Shown: in pieces, positions 1 to 11,600 of the stretch | Layout: each line of letters starts with the position of its first letter | How positions within the stretch are numbered: the stretch's first letter is position 1 | DNA from: Aedes albopictus | Taxonomy: Eukaryota; Arthropoda; Insecta; Diptera; Culicidae | Assembly: GCF_035046485.1 (NCBI RefSeq) | Contig: NC_085138.1 | Coordinates: forward strand, 92,921,266 to 92,985,265 | Length of the DNA stretch: 64,000 nucleotides | Reading direction: 5' to 3' | Notes under the pieces: model-generated | Seen by the model: only the letters and a program-made list of their open reading frames with translations | Told to the model about the DNA's origin: nothing | Database searches by the model: none | Program-made: the position numbers and the translations under genes

Positions 1-620
1 AGATATTTCAGCAAAAACTCATATAGAAATTTCTTCAGGATTTCCTCCTGGTATTCCTTTATGTCCATGATTCGCCTTATATTTGCTGTACATTTTTCTA
101 CAAATTTTCTGGGAAATATTTTGATTAAACTTTAGAAGAAACCTTTCCTAAAGTTGATGGAAAATTCTGGTAAAACCAATTGAATTAATCGTAGAAAATT
201 TCTAGAAAAGATCGTTTGAGGATGTCGGAATTTCCATTAAGTGGAAAATACTCTAAGAGAATAAACGAAACACAAAAATCCAACTAAAGTAACTTTGAAA
301 AAAGAAAATAAATGTAAATTATCAATGTTCAATTGTCGTAGGGCGCCAATCTGGATGCTTGCCATGGGCGCCATGGGACCACGCTACGGCTCTGCCTGTA
401 ACTCTCCTTGATGAAATTCCTGGAGGATTGCACTTGAAGAAATACCATGAGGAATCCTGAGTAGAATACCAGAAGGGATTCCAGGAAAAAAAACCAGTGA
501 TAAATTCCTACAAGATTCTCTGAATGAATAACGAAATAAAACCTGATAGAAATCCTAGAAAAAATCCATGAAAAATCGTCGGGATGAATTGCTGAACATT
601 GTCATAGATCCCTGCGATAG
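1..620. repeat. Decayed 12-bp-repeat background
   Basis: Fragments such as ATTTCCTCCTGG and AATTCCTGGAGGATT recur at roughly 12-bp spacing but are heavily mutated. No gene, RNA or transposon end is recognisable. A short block around 340-405 containing GGGCGCC and GCCATGGG stands out by composition; its origin is unclear. Confidence 0.5.
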
Positions 621-759
621 GCATTGTCCATAGACCAAGGTGTGCGTGCCCACGTGCGGTATCTTTTTAACTCAAAATCATTTGGACACTTGGCCCTTTC
701 ACATTTGACCGGTTTTGTTGAAGTCCTTCATATCTCTTCGCTAAGTCGAGATTTATACA

Positions 760-1740
760 GCAGTAGTCTTTTTTACCTCAGTGCTACAATGATGATAACT
801 ATGTCAATGGTGGCCAGCGGGCGTTTAAAGGGGAAAGCAAATTGAGGTTTGCAAGGGCGTTTGAGGTGGTTTGAAAATGTTTCAGGGGGTTTCAGGTGCA
901 CTTCGGGAGGTCTCAGGGCCTTTCCGGTCTTGGGGGTCATTCAGAGGTTCTCATGGGATTTCAAGGGGTACCTGGAGGTCTCAGGAGCAATTCAGTGGGC
1001 CTTAGCGGGGAAACTGGAAGTCTCAGCGTTGTGCCAGAGAATCTCACGGGGTTCAAGGGTGTTCCATGGGGTCTCTGGGCAGCTTTATACTATTGAATCG
1101 CTCCTGAAATCCTCGTAGTCTCTTTTTAATACCGCTGAACATTCTTAAGCTCTAGAAACCCCCCTGAAATACCCTGGAACGCCACTGAATTGCCGTAACG
1201 CCCCTGATACTTCCATAATTGCGTATTAAAACGCCCTTTGAGTCCCCGTAACCTTTCAACTCCATTGGAACACCGTCAGAAGGTTTCTGAAACCTCCCTG
1301 AAACAACCTTGAAAACCTCTTAAAGCGCACCTGATACCTCTCGAAATGCCCCTGGAACCTCCATAATCCTATTGAATCGCCCTTGAAATTCACAAAATCA
1401 TCTTAAAACGTCTCTGAAACCACTTGAAACGACTTCACAAGGCTCCAGAAACACCCTATTACTAACCTTAAAGCTCTTGAAGTGCTCCTAAAACCTCTCG
1501 TAACGTCCTTTAAATCGTCCCTGAAACCACGTGAAACTCTCTTATGTGCCTCTAAAATGCCTTATAGCGACCTTTACATTTAGCGACCTGTCCGTTAGTT
1601 CTTAAAATGCTCATGAAATCCACTGAAACAACGCAGTAAAACTCCTCTGCAGTCTTTTGTGAACCCTTATTATTTTAGCTCACTGAGTATTTCCGGGAAC
1701 CCCCTTGACACCATCCGGAATACTCAGGAGTAAGACCCTA
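760..1740. repeat. Old TTTCAGGGG-type repeat island, copy 1
   Basis: The left half is rich in TTTCAGGGG and GGGGTTTCAGG, the right half in the complement (CCCCTGAAA). Its left edge (ATGATGATAACTATGTCAATGGTGGCC around 789-815, with mismatches) resembles 57308-57338 in the minisatellite element, and its right edge (CAGGAGTAAGACC near 1724-1736) resembles CAGGAGCAAGACC near 58959-58971. It is therefore probably a degraded relative of that TIR element. The open frames inside it (849-1118, 896-1096) are repeat by-products. Terminal inverted repeats are not recognisable here. Confidence 0.6.
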
Positions 1741-3787
1741 GGTAAGAGCGGTTTTTGATGTCTAAGTTTCCTCATTCATCCTCAGTAAACTCGTTCAAAA
1801 TCAACTTTCCATCAGAAAATCTGTTTACACTGTTTGCAACAAGTTAATGCAATAAGGTATCTTATTCAGATGGGAGAAGTGGACAATAACGGTCGTTTCG
1901 TTGTGAATTTAGGTAATGCACAATTTTGTTCACTTGTAGTGCCGAGAACGGGGTTAAAACCCCAATTGATGATCAGCTGCATACGAGCCTAGAAAAAGGA
2001 GTGAACAATAATGGAATTGCTGGTGAACATGTTCGAAAACCCACATTTTCACAAATTGCCAGTTTGTTCTAACTATTTTTTTGCCGATGAAATCATCATA
2101 CAATCATATCAAAGTAGCTGTAATTCGATGATTACGTCCGCGATAGCGAGCCACTTGAAGCAATTTAGGCTCTTCCCCTGGCGGTTAAAGGTTAATCGCA
2201 CGATTCAGTGAAAAGTAACAAAGGAGTGCTATGATAGGTAAGGTGAGGTGAACAAAAAAGGTGGCTATTGTTGATACAAAATAACACTTTGATGACGAGC
2301 CGGAAAAAGGTGTGTGCGTAACATTGTGTTCCGATCCATCCCAGACAACAAAAAATACACAGTAGTTAGGTAGAGGAAAAAAAAAAACGCCAATCGCTTT
2401 GTGTTCGTCCATCCATCCTTGGGGCTTCGGGTGGTGATTAGGTTGATGGGCCGGCCAGTCGGTGGGCTGGAAAAACATTTTCCTCCCGGCGTGATTAGAA
2501 GCCAGGCTCGCTTCTCGCTTTGCTTTCTGTCCATGAAAGGGAGAAAAAAAAAACAAATCCTCCTATGGGTGTGAATATTTCCCATTGAGCTCTAGGATAT
2601 CCCTTCAAAGAAGCGGACAAGCAGCAGCGGTGCTATCCCTTTGTTGTGCGGACATTGCCCCTGCTTGACTGGGTATGTATAAAGACACGGTAGAATATTC
2701 AACGCAATGGTGCACTGTGGGTCAGTATTTGGAAAATCTTTGTAGAATTTGGAATCTTGCGAAACATAACTCCAAACTTTCATCACGTACTACGTACTAC
2801 CACTAAATAGTGAAGACTTTTTCAGATATAGCCTATTTTCCCTCAATAATACAACCTTAGTGTAACATATTCAAGTAATGATCTATTGGGTTTTCAATAC
2901 ACTTATCGCAAGATTTTTGAGCGTTTTTTTTTGCAGAATATTCTTTAATTGCACACAGTTCAGGACAGGAACATCTCAGGAGAGCACAAAAAATTGCTGA
3001 CTCTGAAGAAAATAGACTATCTAACCACTGCTGCGATGCCCGTCGTCCGTTGTCACGTTCCGATATTTCTGCATAAAAGCACTTCAGCCGTTCGTTGTTG
3101 GTTGGTGGCGCTACTGGTCCGGAACTGTGCGATCCCTAGGGCCAAGAGACAACAGCGAGAGACCGGGGCCGAGGGACAGAGAGACCCATTGTTCACCGAC
3201 GTTCCCTTCTCTCCGAAGAATAGTGCACGCTTCCTGCTTTTCCAAGTCATTTACATACTATTATTTGAGCTTATTCTTTTCCCTGCTCTCCGCTCAGGGA
3301 ACAAAAACCCGCCACCCCAACAACGTCGCTACGGGTCGATAACAATATAAAAGCGGAAAATGAATTCCCCTCCCGGTATCGGTCGGACGGGGGAATAAAT
3401 TTCGAAGCGCTTTCTGGTTCGTGAGAAAGAAGGAGGGAAATTCCGACAAATGAAATTTTTATTCAGTTTTCGGTGCTCCCCGAACGAAAGTTCCACTCTT
3501 TCGCCGTTCAGGAATAAAAACGGACGCGTGCCGCGTTACAATTGAAAACAAATCGAAAAAGAAATGTAGAATGACGTAATCACTCCAGGAGAACACAAAT
3601 TTCGTGATGCAAAACTCGGACATACAAAGTTGAAGTCGAGTTTGCTATTTTCTCGCCCAACTTGTAATTTTCAAAGGATTTATTAGGAGGCTCCATTTGA
3701 GATTCTTTCAGAGATTCCTAAAGTGATTCCATCTGGAATCCTCTCAGGAGCTTTGCCAAGATTTCTCCTGGAAGTACTTCCTTAACA
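1741..3787. other. Low-copy-looking stretch, no gene recognised
   Basis: Most of this segment lacks the 12-bp repeat and transposon termini seen elsewhere. Open frames on both strands (for example 2185-2556 minus and 2949-3350 plus) show no family I recognise. A TATAAAAG string occurs at 3346-3353 in GC-richer DNA, but no start site or downstream gene supports a promoter call. From about 3670 the 12-bp repeat reappears. It could be host intron or intergenic DNA. Confidence 0.35.
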
Positions 3788-4232
3788 CCTACTCTTCAAC
3801 ATCGCTCTGGAAGGTGTGATGCGACGAGCTGGCCTGAACAACCGGGGAACGATTTTCACAAAGTCCGGCCAATTTGTGTGCTTTGCGGACGACATAGACA
3901 TTATTGCTAGAACATTTGGAATGGTGCAGAACTGTACACCCGCCTGAAACGCGAATCAGCAAAGGTCGGACTGGTGGTGAATGCCTCAAAAACAAAGTAC
4001 ATGCTGGTAGGCAGAACCGAACACGACCGGATCCGTCTGGGTAGTAATGTTACGATAGACGGGGATACTTTCGGGGTGGTGGAGGAATTCGTCTACCTCG
4101 GATCCTTACTGACGGCTGACAACAACGTGAGCCGTGAAATTCGGAGGCGCATCATCAGCGGAAGTCGGGCCTACTACCTACGAGCTCCAGAAGAAGCTGC
4201 GGTCGAAAAATATTCACCCACGCACCAAATAC
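3788..4232 (+). pseudogene. RTE-like non-LTR reverse transcriptase, upstream half (broken)
   Basis: This is the palm and thumb part of a reverse transcriptase from a non-LTR retrotransposon. The catalytic box FADD is readable at about 3882-3893 in the context CFADDIDIIAR. It is followed in another frame (3974-4230) by LVVNASKTKYM, EFVYLGSLLTADN and SREIRRRIISGSRAYY, all typical of RTE-type and related elements. At least two frame disruptions are present, near 3935 and 4170. The gene is 5'-truncated: nothing of the endonuclease or the first RT motifs lies upstream. It stops abruptly at 4232 where the hAT-like element starts, and continues at 7185. Assignment to the JAM/RTE group is from memory of related mosquito elements. 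Confidence 0.8.
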
Positions 4233-5014
4233 TAAGGGTATGCGGTATGGGATTTTTTCAAAGCGATACGAAACGAAACGATATATGAAATTCCTAATGC
4301 GATGCGGTACGAAACGAAACGAAATTTGAAAATGTTTCGTGAGACCGATACGAAATCCGAATTTACTCGGTATTTTTCGAAACGAAACGAAATTTTCGTA
4401 AATGTTCCGCGGAATTTTGCAGTTATGTATATCAATTTTGTGCAAATTATTGCAGTGTTAGTCTTTTTTTCCTAGCGGTAGCGTGAATTATATTTCCGTG
4501 TATATTTGCTACAGTGCCATTTATTAGGTGTTAGACCATTTAGGTGGGGGACCAGTTTTGGGCACTTTGAGCTGTAACTGTAATTATAAACCAATGTTAT
4601 ACCGATTTTCTTGAAATTTTGTGCGTTATTTATGAATGATTGAATTGATCGGAAAATACCCTGGAAAACTCGCATTGAAATGAAAAAGAATGCTTACAAA
4701 ATGTATAAACTTAGAATAAATCGCAGAATTCTGTGAAATTTCACCGAAATCTCAACAGCACATTTATCGGTGAACTGTTCGGTGATTTTTTGTTTCACCG
4801 AACGAACTGTGAAGATTGAAAATACTGATCTGTCAAACTCACCGAACATTTCGGTTATTTTTTTTACAGATTTTCTGTGAAATAATTGTTTGGTTTTGCA
4901 GGTTTCACAGAACTTTCGGTGATTTTTATACAAATTTTCGGTGGTTTTTCAGATAGATTATTCGCAGTTCACTAATATTATTCGTAATTTCTCAATTTTT
5001 ATTAAATTAGTACC

Positions 5015-5455
5015 CATATAGCCGAGGCAGTAAACGCACGGGTATTCAGCATGACCATGCTGAGGGTGACGGGTTCGATTCCCGGTCGGTCCTCGATCTT
5101 TTCGTAAGGGAAATTTCCTTGACTTCCTTAGGCATAGAGTATCATCGTGCCTGCCACACGATATACACATGCAAAATGGTCATTGGCAGAGGAAGCTCAT
5201 GGGCGAAACTACGATTTTTTCCCAGGGGGTGCACTACAAACAAATATTTATGAGTTCATCCATGCATCATTCATCGCCCCATATCTCACAGCAATGCATT
5301 CAAATTCCAGGGGGTGCCTGGCAACCCCGGCACCCCCGGTAGTTTCGCCTATGAGGAAGCTCTCAGTTAATAACTGTGGAAGTGCTCATAGAACACTAAG
5401 CTGAGAAGCAGGCTTTGTCCCAGTGAGGACGTTACGCCAAGAAGAGGAGAGGAGG
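5015..5455 (+). mobile_element. tRNA-derived SINE, family A (interrupted)
   Basis: The tRNA-like head has an A box TAGCCGAGGCAG near 5020 and a B box GGTTCGATTCC at about 5071. Next come a body ending in TTAATAACTGTGGAAGTGCTCA and a purine-rich tail. The 14-bp target duplication ATTAAATTAGTACC is exact at 5001-5014 and 5456-5469, proving a retroposed unit. Relative to the sister copy at 50420-50695 it has 165 extra bases: a 156-bp MITE plus its duplicated target. It resembles the Feilai class of Aedes SINEs by general design; that name is from memory and was not checked. Confidence 0.9.
5198..5353. mobile_element. 156-bp hAT-type MITE inside the SINE
   Basis: Termini CATGGGCGAAACTAC and GTAGTTTCGCCTATG form an inverted repeat with one mismatch. 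The 8-bp duplication AGGAAGCT is exact at 5190-5197 and 5354-5361. The uninterrupted sister SINE at 50420-50695 reads straight through AGGAAGCTCTCAG, serving as the empty site. The interior has no coding capacity. Confidence 0.92.
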
Positions 5456-7184
5456 ATTAAATTAGTACCGGAATCAAGTCTGTAAATTACAATAATGATG
5501 CACACATTAATGGGACGAAAGTAGTTGTTTTTAGATGATCTGGCGATGCAACGTTGTGACATATTTGCCCAAGTTCCAGGCACTTCAATCGGGAAGAAAC
5601 AGCAAATAATTGACTGCAAAAAATAGTATTATTAAGATGCAATAAGTACTTACGGAAACTGCTAACCAGCTCTTTGTCCTGCTGTTGGAAATCAGCCAAA
5701 ACTTCTTGCATCATCATGTTATTCTGCTGGGTTTCCGAAGCCTACCTTTGCTAGCTCAACGGAACAAAAATTTAAACCAGCCGATGACAGACAGACAGAC
5801 AATGGTTTAACAGAAATTCGGTGAAAATCGCAGTGCGCGGTAAAAATTTTGATGATTACCGAACCGTAATGTGAAAATTTCACAGAATTAGGTAATTTGT
5901 TTGCCTCCAAAATAAAATAAATGTTTGGGTCCCAAACTAACAATATTGTTAGAACAGATAAACAAAATAAAAAAATAAAAAGGTTTTCATAATTACGCAT
6001 ACTTGAAAAAAATAATGTTTCACCATTCCAGAGTTTGTTGGCGAATAACCTTATGAAACCCAGCTAAAAACATCATTTTTACCGAAATTAAAAGTTAAGA
6101 AAAGTTGGCTGAGCATAGCTGAGTTACCATTTGTCGTGCTCATTTTAAATTTTCAAATTTCTAGTCACACCCAAAGGTCTTTATAGAAATTCGTCAAAAC
6201 CATCGGTACAAACTCCTGCAGTTTTTTCACATACTTTTAACTTGAAATACTTTAAGAACACTGCTATGAACTCCTACACCAATGTCTTTAGCACCCGAAC
6301 ATATTTTAGAACTCAACTTTCGTATATAACGCTCTATTATACAGATCTAATGGTAAATTCCTTCCAAGAGTTCCACTGGAAATTTAAACTATTTGAAAAG
6401 GGTTCAACCAGAATCTTTTCCATGGACCAAAACTTCTACCGATTATGTCTTAATCGATTTATCTTGAGATTTCCAATATTTTTCCAGAGATATCTCCTGG
6501 GAGAGCTCCCATGTTCTCTTAGAACCTTTGCTAGTATGTCAAATATCCTATATCATCTAAATCTTATCATTCTCTATTACTATGCAAAACAATCTTGTAA
6601 AAAATTTTAAATGAAGACAGAAATTTGTTTGTTTTTTCTTACATTTCGTTCCATCAGAATATTTAACCAAAACATGATTTATGGTGCCAATGGAATGTAT
6701 GGGAAAAATTTGACCATCAAATTTCAAAAACGGGTGTTCAAACTTTTGTCTACTCAAAACAAGTCCCCATGCAAAATTTCTGCTCCATCGGACTTCGCGG
6801 ACCATTGGTTCCGCATACCTCAAGCGTTGAAAGCATACCTATTCAAAAAGTTTTTTTTATGATAGAGCCTGGTTTATCACTCGATATTCGAGATGATTTT
6901 TTACCACTTTCAGAAAAGCTGAGCATAAGCTGAGATAAGCAAGATCTCCGACAGATAATATGGGCATTTACACTATGAACTCGTTTTCGAAATGTATTAG
7001 ACATTCCGCGGAATTCCGTTTAATTTCGTCAAATTCTATTTTTTAAATGCGAAATTTTTAGAATTTGACGAAACGAAACGAAATTCAAAATCATAAATTT
7101 CGCCTAGTTGAATTCCGTGGAATTCCGCGGAATTTCGTTTCGAGATGTATTTGGCGAAATCTTTCGGTATACCGCATAACCTTA

Positions 7185-7660
7185 CCAAATACACCATGTA
7201 CGAAACGCTAACAAGACCGGTGGCTCTCTACGCACACAAGACATGGACCATGCTCGAGGAGGACCTACAAGCACTAGGAGTTTTCGAGCGACGGGTGCTA
7301 AGAACGATCTTCGGCGGTGTGCAGGAGTGTGGCGGAGAAGGATGAACCACGAGCTCGCTGCACTTTACGGCGAACCCAGCATCCAGAAATTGGCCAAAGC
7401 CGGAAGGTTACGGTGGGCAGGGCATGTTGCAAGAATGCCGGACAACAACCCTGCAAAGTTGGTGTTTGCTAACCATCCGGTTGGTACAAGAAGGCGTGGA
7501 GCGCAGAGAGCAGGATGGGCGGACCAGGTGGAGCGTGATCTGGCGAGTGTTGGGCGTGACCGACGTTGGAGAACTGCAGCTGCAAATCGAGTATTATGGC
7601 GGCCAATTGTTGATTCAGTATTATCATGAATTTGATGTTAACTAAATAAATGAATGAATG
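7185..7660 (+). pseudogene. RTE-like non-LTR reverse transcriptase, downstream half and tail
   Basis: This continues the element interrupted at 4232. After the repeated CCAAATAC the frame resumes with TMYETLTRPVALYAHKTW and then FERRVLRTIFGG (7145-7345 frame). After a one-base shift it continues as MNHELAALYGEPSIQKLAK, GRLRWAGHVARMPDNNPAK and GRDRRWRTAAANRVLWR up to about 7627. The GRLRWAGHVARM block is the usual C-terminal signature of RTE-type and related elements. The end is a short tail of TAAATGAATGAATGA type (about 7642-7660), a typical LINE 3' end. The copy is inactive: 5'-truncated, frameshifted and split by a 2.95-kb transposon. Confidence 0.85.
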
Positions 7661-8590
7661 ATCTGGAATATCACTTAAGACTCCTTCAGTAGTTTAAGGA
7701 TTTTTCATGAATGTCAGTAAGAGATTACCTTAAATCATTGGAAAATATCGAGAGGGGTTATCGAAGAAATGCCTAAAAGGTATCTCTTTGGAATGCCTCC
7801 TGCAAATCTTTCAGAAATATTTTCTTCTTTGAGATATTTCTTCTCCTCCACAGAAATTTAAAGTAAGATTCTATGAAATTACTTAAAACATGTAGGAGTT
7901 ATTCTTGGGGGGTTATATGAAAGAATTTCTATAGAAATGTTTAAAAATTTCCTGATTTCTTCACTACAAAATTTTGATTAGTTGGACGGAGTAGTTGATT
8001 TTCTCAAACAGGGTAAAAAAACTACTGAAATGGCTTTGGAGGAATTTCTAGAAGAGTTTTATAGTTTTTTTTGGAAAAATTTAAGGAAAAAAATCATGGA
8101 TTGGTTTTTGATAAAATCGCTAAATGCATTTTCAAAGTCCTTCTTTGAGGAATTTCTGAATTTAATCATGAAGAATTCTTGAATGAATCCAATAATGAAT
8201 TGTTGAAGGCTGATTTGGAGCAAACCCTGGAAGAACTCCTGGACATACTCCTGGATTCCTGAAAGAATTTCTTGCACATTGTCTGCATCGTATTAGTGGA
8301 TAAAACTCCCTGGTATAATTTCTCTAGAAGAACTTGTGAAGTATTCATCAAGGATTCGCAAAAAGAAATATCCTGGAAAATTAGAGAATGCTGTGCAGTT
8401 ATTCCAAGAAGATATATTCCTTCAGAAACGTCAAGAAATAAAACCTGAAGTGATTTCTAAAGGAACTCAATTTTTCGCCGCCGCAGCCGCTACCTCAAAT
8501 TACTATAGACGCCGCCGCCAGTGAAAACTGCTTCGGCTCACACGTCTAGGCTGAATGGTTTGTTGACAGAAGTTCAGGGTATCTGGAACA
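7661..8590. repeat. Decayed 12-bp repeat plus an unassigned insert
   Basis: Degenerate GAATTTCTT and GGAATTCC units continue, partly in minus orientation, giving open frames of the EEFLEEF and NSSR type that are not genes. A GC-rich patch at 8476-8560 (CGCCGCCGCAGCCGC) differs from the background and may be a separate fragment of unknown origin. Confidence 0.5.
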
Positions 8591-10400
8591 TTTGTTTATT
8601 CCTCCTATAAATCATTCAGGAATCCCTCCTTTAATGCCTCCACGGATTCCTCCAGAAATTCTTCATGGATTTCCTCCAGGGATTCCTCCAAAAACTTCTT
8701 AAGGGATTCCCTCTGACATATTCACAGGGTTACCGCCAGGGATTGCTCCTGTGAATTCTGCCGGAATATTTCCTGCAATGACTGCACGTATTCCCCCAGA
8801 AGTTCTTCCAGGAATTTCCCCAGGACTTTAACCAGGAATTCTTCCAGGAATTCCATTGAAAATTCCTTCAGTAGTTTCTCAAGGATTTCCTTGAGAAAAC
8901 CCTCCAAGATTCCTTTAGTAATTTCTCCAGAGTTCCTCACCGGATTCATCCAGGAATTCCTTCCCTGATTACTCCAGGAGTTCCTCCACAGATTGCTCCA
9001 CGGGTTCTTCCAAGAATTCAACAACGGATTTCTCTAGGAATTTACCCAGAAATTCCTCGTGGACAGGGAATCCTCCTGATATTCCTCCAGGTATTCTTCC
9101 TGAGATTCCTTTGCGGATTCATCCTGGAATTCTTCTGACCATTTTTACAGGAATTCCTCTAGGAAATTCTCCTGGAATTAAACAAAAAATCCTCTAGGAA
9201 TTTCCCCAGGAATGCCTACATGGATTCCTCCAGAAATTCTTTCAGGGTTTTTTTCCAAGGATTCCCTCAGGAATGCCTTCAGGATTTCATCCAGAAATGC
9301 CTTCAGAGATTCCTCCTGAAATTCTTATACGGATTCTGCCTGGTACTCTTCCTGGGATTCCTGCTGAAATTACTCCAGAGATTTCTCCATCAATTCCTCC
9401 AGGGATTCGTCAATGAACTCCTCCAGAAGTTCCTCGAAGAATTCCTCCGGAACTTCCTCTAAGACTTCTCCAGAAATTTTGCCAGGAAATCCTCCAGCAA
9501 TTCATACAGGAATTCCTCCATATTCTCCTCCTAGATTTTTTTCACGGATTCCTTTAGGGATTCATCGTGGAATTCCCTCACGAATTACTTCAGGAATTTC
9601 GCCAGAAATATTCCAGAGCTTCCTCATGGAATTCTCCCAAGGATTTCTATAGGACTGCTACCAGGGATTCCATCAGCGGTTTCTCCTTAAGTCCCTTCAA
9701 GAATTTCTCCTGGAAGGCTTCTTCGAATTCCTCCAGAAATTCCTCCAGGAATTTTTCCAAGCATTTATTCAGGAATGCCTTCATGAATTCCTCCAGAAAA
9801 TCTTACATTGATACCAACAGGGATTCCTCCTGAAAAATTTTCAGAAATTCCCAAACGGATTCCTCCATGGGTTCTTTCGAGGATTCCTTCTCGTATTTTA
9901 CTACGGATTCCTCCAGAAATTCTTCCTTAAATTTCTCCAGGGATTCTTGCTGAAATTCATCCAGACATTCACCCTGAAATCGCGATGATATCTCCGGGAA
10001 TTCATCCAAGAAATTCTCCAGGAAGTTTCAGAAGCTTCCTCCCGGAATTCCATCTGAGATTCTTAGTAATGCCTTCAAGGATTTCTTCTGAGACTCTTCC
10101 AGGGGTTTCTCATGGAATACCTCCACGGATTCCTCCAGGCAGGCCCGTGCGCAGAAAGGTTTCGGGTTAAAAGCCCTATACCACTCTCCCCCCCCCCTTC
10201 TGCGCACGGCCTTGCCTGCTGGAATTCCCCCATATATTCTACATATAAATTCTACAGGAATTCATCTAGAAAATCCTCCAGAAACTTCTCCAGGGATACC
10301 TCCAGTAGTATTTCAGAGCTTCTTACAGGAATTTTTCCAAGCATCCTATAGACATAGTAATGCCTCCAGGGATTCCTCCTGAAATTACTCCAGCTATTTA
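8591..10400 (+). repeat. 12-bp degenerate tandem repeat island (GGAATTCCTCCA)
   Basis: Units close to GGAATTCCTCCA recur almost without interruption, each with one to a few substitutions. The many open frames here (9220-9462, 9413-9652, 9567-9833, 9803-10009 minus and others) encode only permutations of NSSR, GIPP, EFLQ or EEFL, as the repeat predicts. They should not be called genes. The consensus unit contains the palindrome GAATTC. A small hairpin element sits at 10136-10218. Confidence 0.85.
10136..10218. mobile_element. Short hairpin (MITE-like) insert, 83 bp
   Basis: CAGGCAGGCCCGTGCGCAGA at the left is matched by the complement at the right (TCTGCGCACGGCCTTGCCTG), with single-base differences. 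The loop is short and contains a C-run. GC content differs sharply from the surrounding 12-bp repeat. I could not identify a convincing target duplication, so transposition is inferred only from the terminal symmetry. Confidence 0.6.
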
Positions 10401-10605
10401 TCTTGGAAGGGGATATGGGTGTTGTTCTAGGTGTTGTGAGTGTAAGGGTACTCCAAAGGATGCGGTTGGTCAACGTTCAGGTACACCATTATTAGACTGC
10501 TCCGAAATAGTTATTTGCCCAATACGTCTTGATTTCCTCGTCATCTTAATGGCATTTATTTGTATTACTTGATTTTTCGGTTGAGAATCTGAAATATTAC
10601 ATAAT

Positions 10606-11590
10606 GGCAGCCTGTTTATTGCACCCATAAATAAATAGAAACGCTCCATAGAAAATCAAAAAGCGCTCCATAAAGAATTAATATATGTTCCAAGAAAATG
10701 TGCAATGTAACACATAAATTATTGAAAACGTTCCATACTTTATAGAAAATGTACCGGTAAAACAAAAATATTTCTCATTAAAAGTGAAACTTTGCACCAA
10801 TAAATAATACATAAATGCTCCATAATAAAATACATATGCTCCATAGAAAAATGCAAATGCTCCATAAATAATTAAAATTGTACCCATGGAAAATTGAATA
10901 TTGCTCCATAGAAAAATTAAATTGCACCATAAAAAATTGAAATTGCACCATATAAAATAAAAGAATTCTCCATAAGTATTATCAAACTGCACCATAGAAA
11001 ACATGAATTGCTTTAGTGTAGAATTAGCATAAGTTAAAATACACGTAAATACAAACAAAAAAAAAAAAAAACATGAATTGCTCCATGCAAAATTGAAAAT
11101 CTTCCATAGAAAGCACATTCTCATAATTTTATTCGACAGGGCTGAATTGTTCTACATTGCACGGCTTTAGTGGTGCAAATGTTTAAAGTTATGGAGAATT
11201 TTCATTTTTTTTTTGGAGCAAATTGTATTTTGTGTGGTGCAGTTAGATAATACTTATGGAGCATTTGTCAAGTTTCTATGGTGCAATTTAATTTTTCTAT
11301 GGAGCAATATTCAATTTTCTATGGGTGCAGTTTTAATTTTTTATGGAGCATTTTCATTTTTCTATGGAGCATTTGTATTTTATTATGGAGCATTTCAGTA
11401 TTTAAAATTTAACTTTTAATAAGAAAATTTTATGTTTTACCGGTAAATTTTTTATAAAGTATGGAACGTTTTCAATTATTTATGGGTAACATTGCACATT
11501 TTCATGGAACATATGTTCATTCTTTATGGAGCGCTGTTTGATTTTCTATGGAGCTTTTGCAATTTGTTATGGTTGCAATAACCTTTTGCC
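10606..11590. mobile_element. Fold-back element with long, internally repetitive inverted arms
   Basis: The left arm (10606 to about 11005) and right arm (about 11230 to 11590) are reverse complements over most of their length. For example, CAGCGCTCCATAAAGAAT-type and TACCGGTAAAAC segments occur in matching order on opposite strands. Each arm is built of degenerate units around TTTATGGAGCATTTT. The duplication ATTACATAAT is exact at 10596-10605 and 11591-11600. Long arms built from short repeats with a 9-10 bp duplication recall Foldback or MULE-type elements. Minus frame 10678-11124 and plus frame 11213-11419 are by-products. Confidence 0.88.
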
Positions 11591-11600
11591 ATTACATAAT

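Larger units (their letters stand above)
4233..7184. mobile_element. hAT-like non-autonomous DNA transposon, copy 1 (2,952 bp)
   Basis: The left end begins TAAGGGTATGCGGTAT and the right end closes with ATACCGCATAACCTTA, an imperfect terminal inverted repeat. The exact 8-bp duplication CCAAATAC lies at 4225-4232 and 7185-7192; eight-base duplications are characteristic of the hAT superfamily. Both ends carry subterminal arrays of CGAAACGAAACGAAATTT and CCGCGGAATTCC motifs, which may be transposase-binding sites. No transposase frame is recognisable inside. The interior carries a SINE at 5015-5455. A possible older TIR pair (AATTCTGTGAAATTT near 4727 and its complement near 5890) may mark yet another layer around that SINE. 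Removing this element rejoins the RT reading frame on both sides. Confidence 0.9.

Noticed and set aside
2185..2556. Minus-strand 123-residue frame as a gene
   Set aside because: Two overlapping minus frames are open, composition is driven by A/T runs, and no motif is recognised.
3346..3353. TATAAAAG as a core promoter
   Set aside because: No initiator, start codon context or downstream gene supports it; chance occurrence cannot be excluded.
4727..5895. A further TIR element between the hAT-like element and the SINE
   Set aside because: Only short, imperfect AATTCTGTGAAATTT symmetry and no duplication; mentioned as a possibility, not listed as an element.
10678..11124. Minus-strand 148-residue hydrophobic frame as a membrane protein
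   Set aside because: It is a translation of the TTTATGGAGCA units of the fold-back arm, and the opposite arm gives the same peptide.
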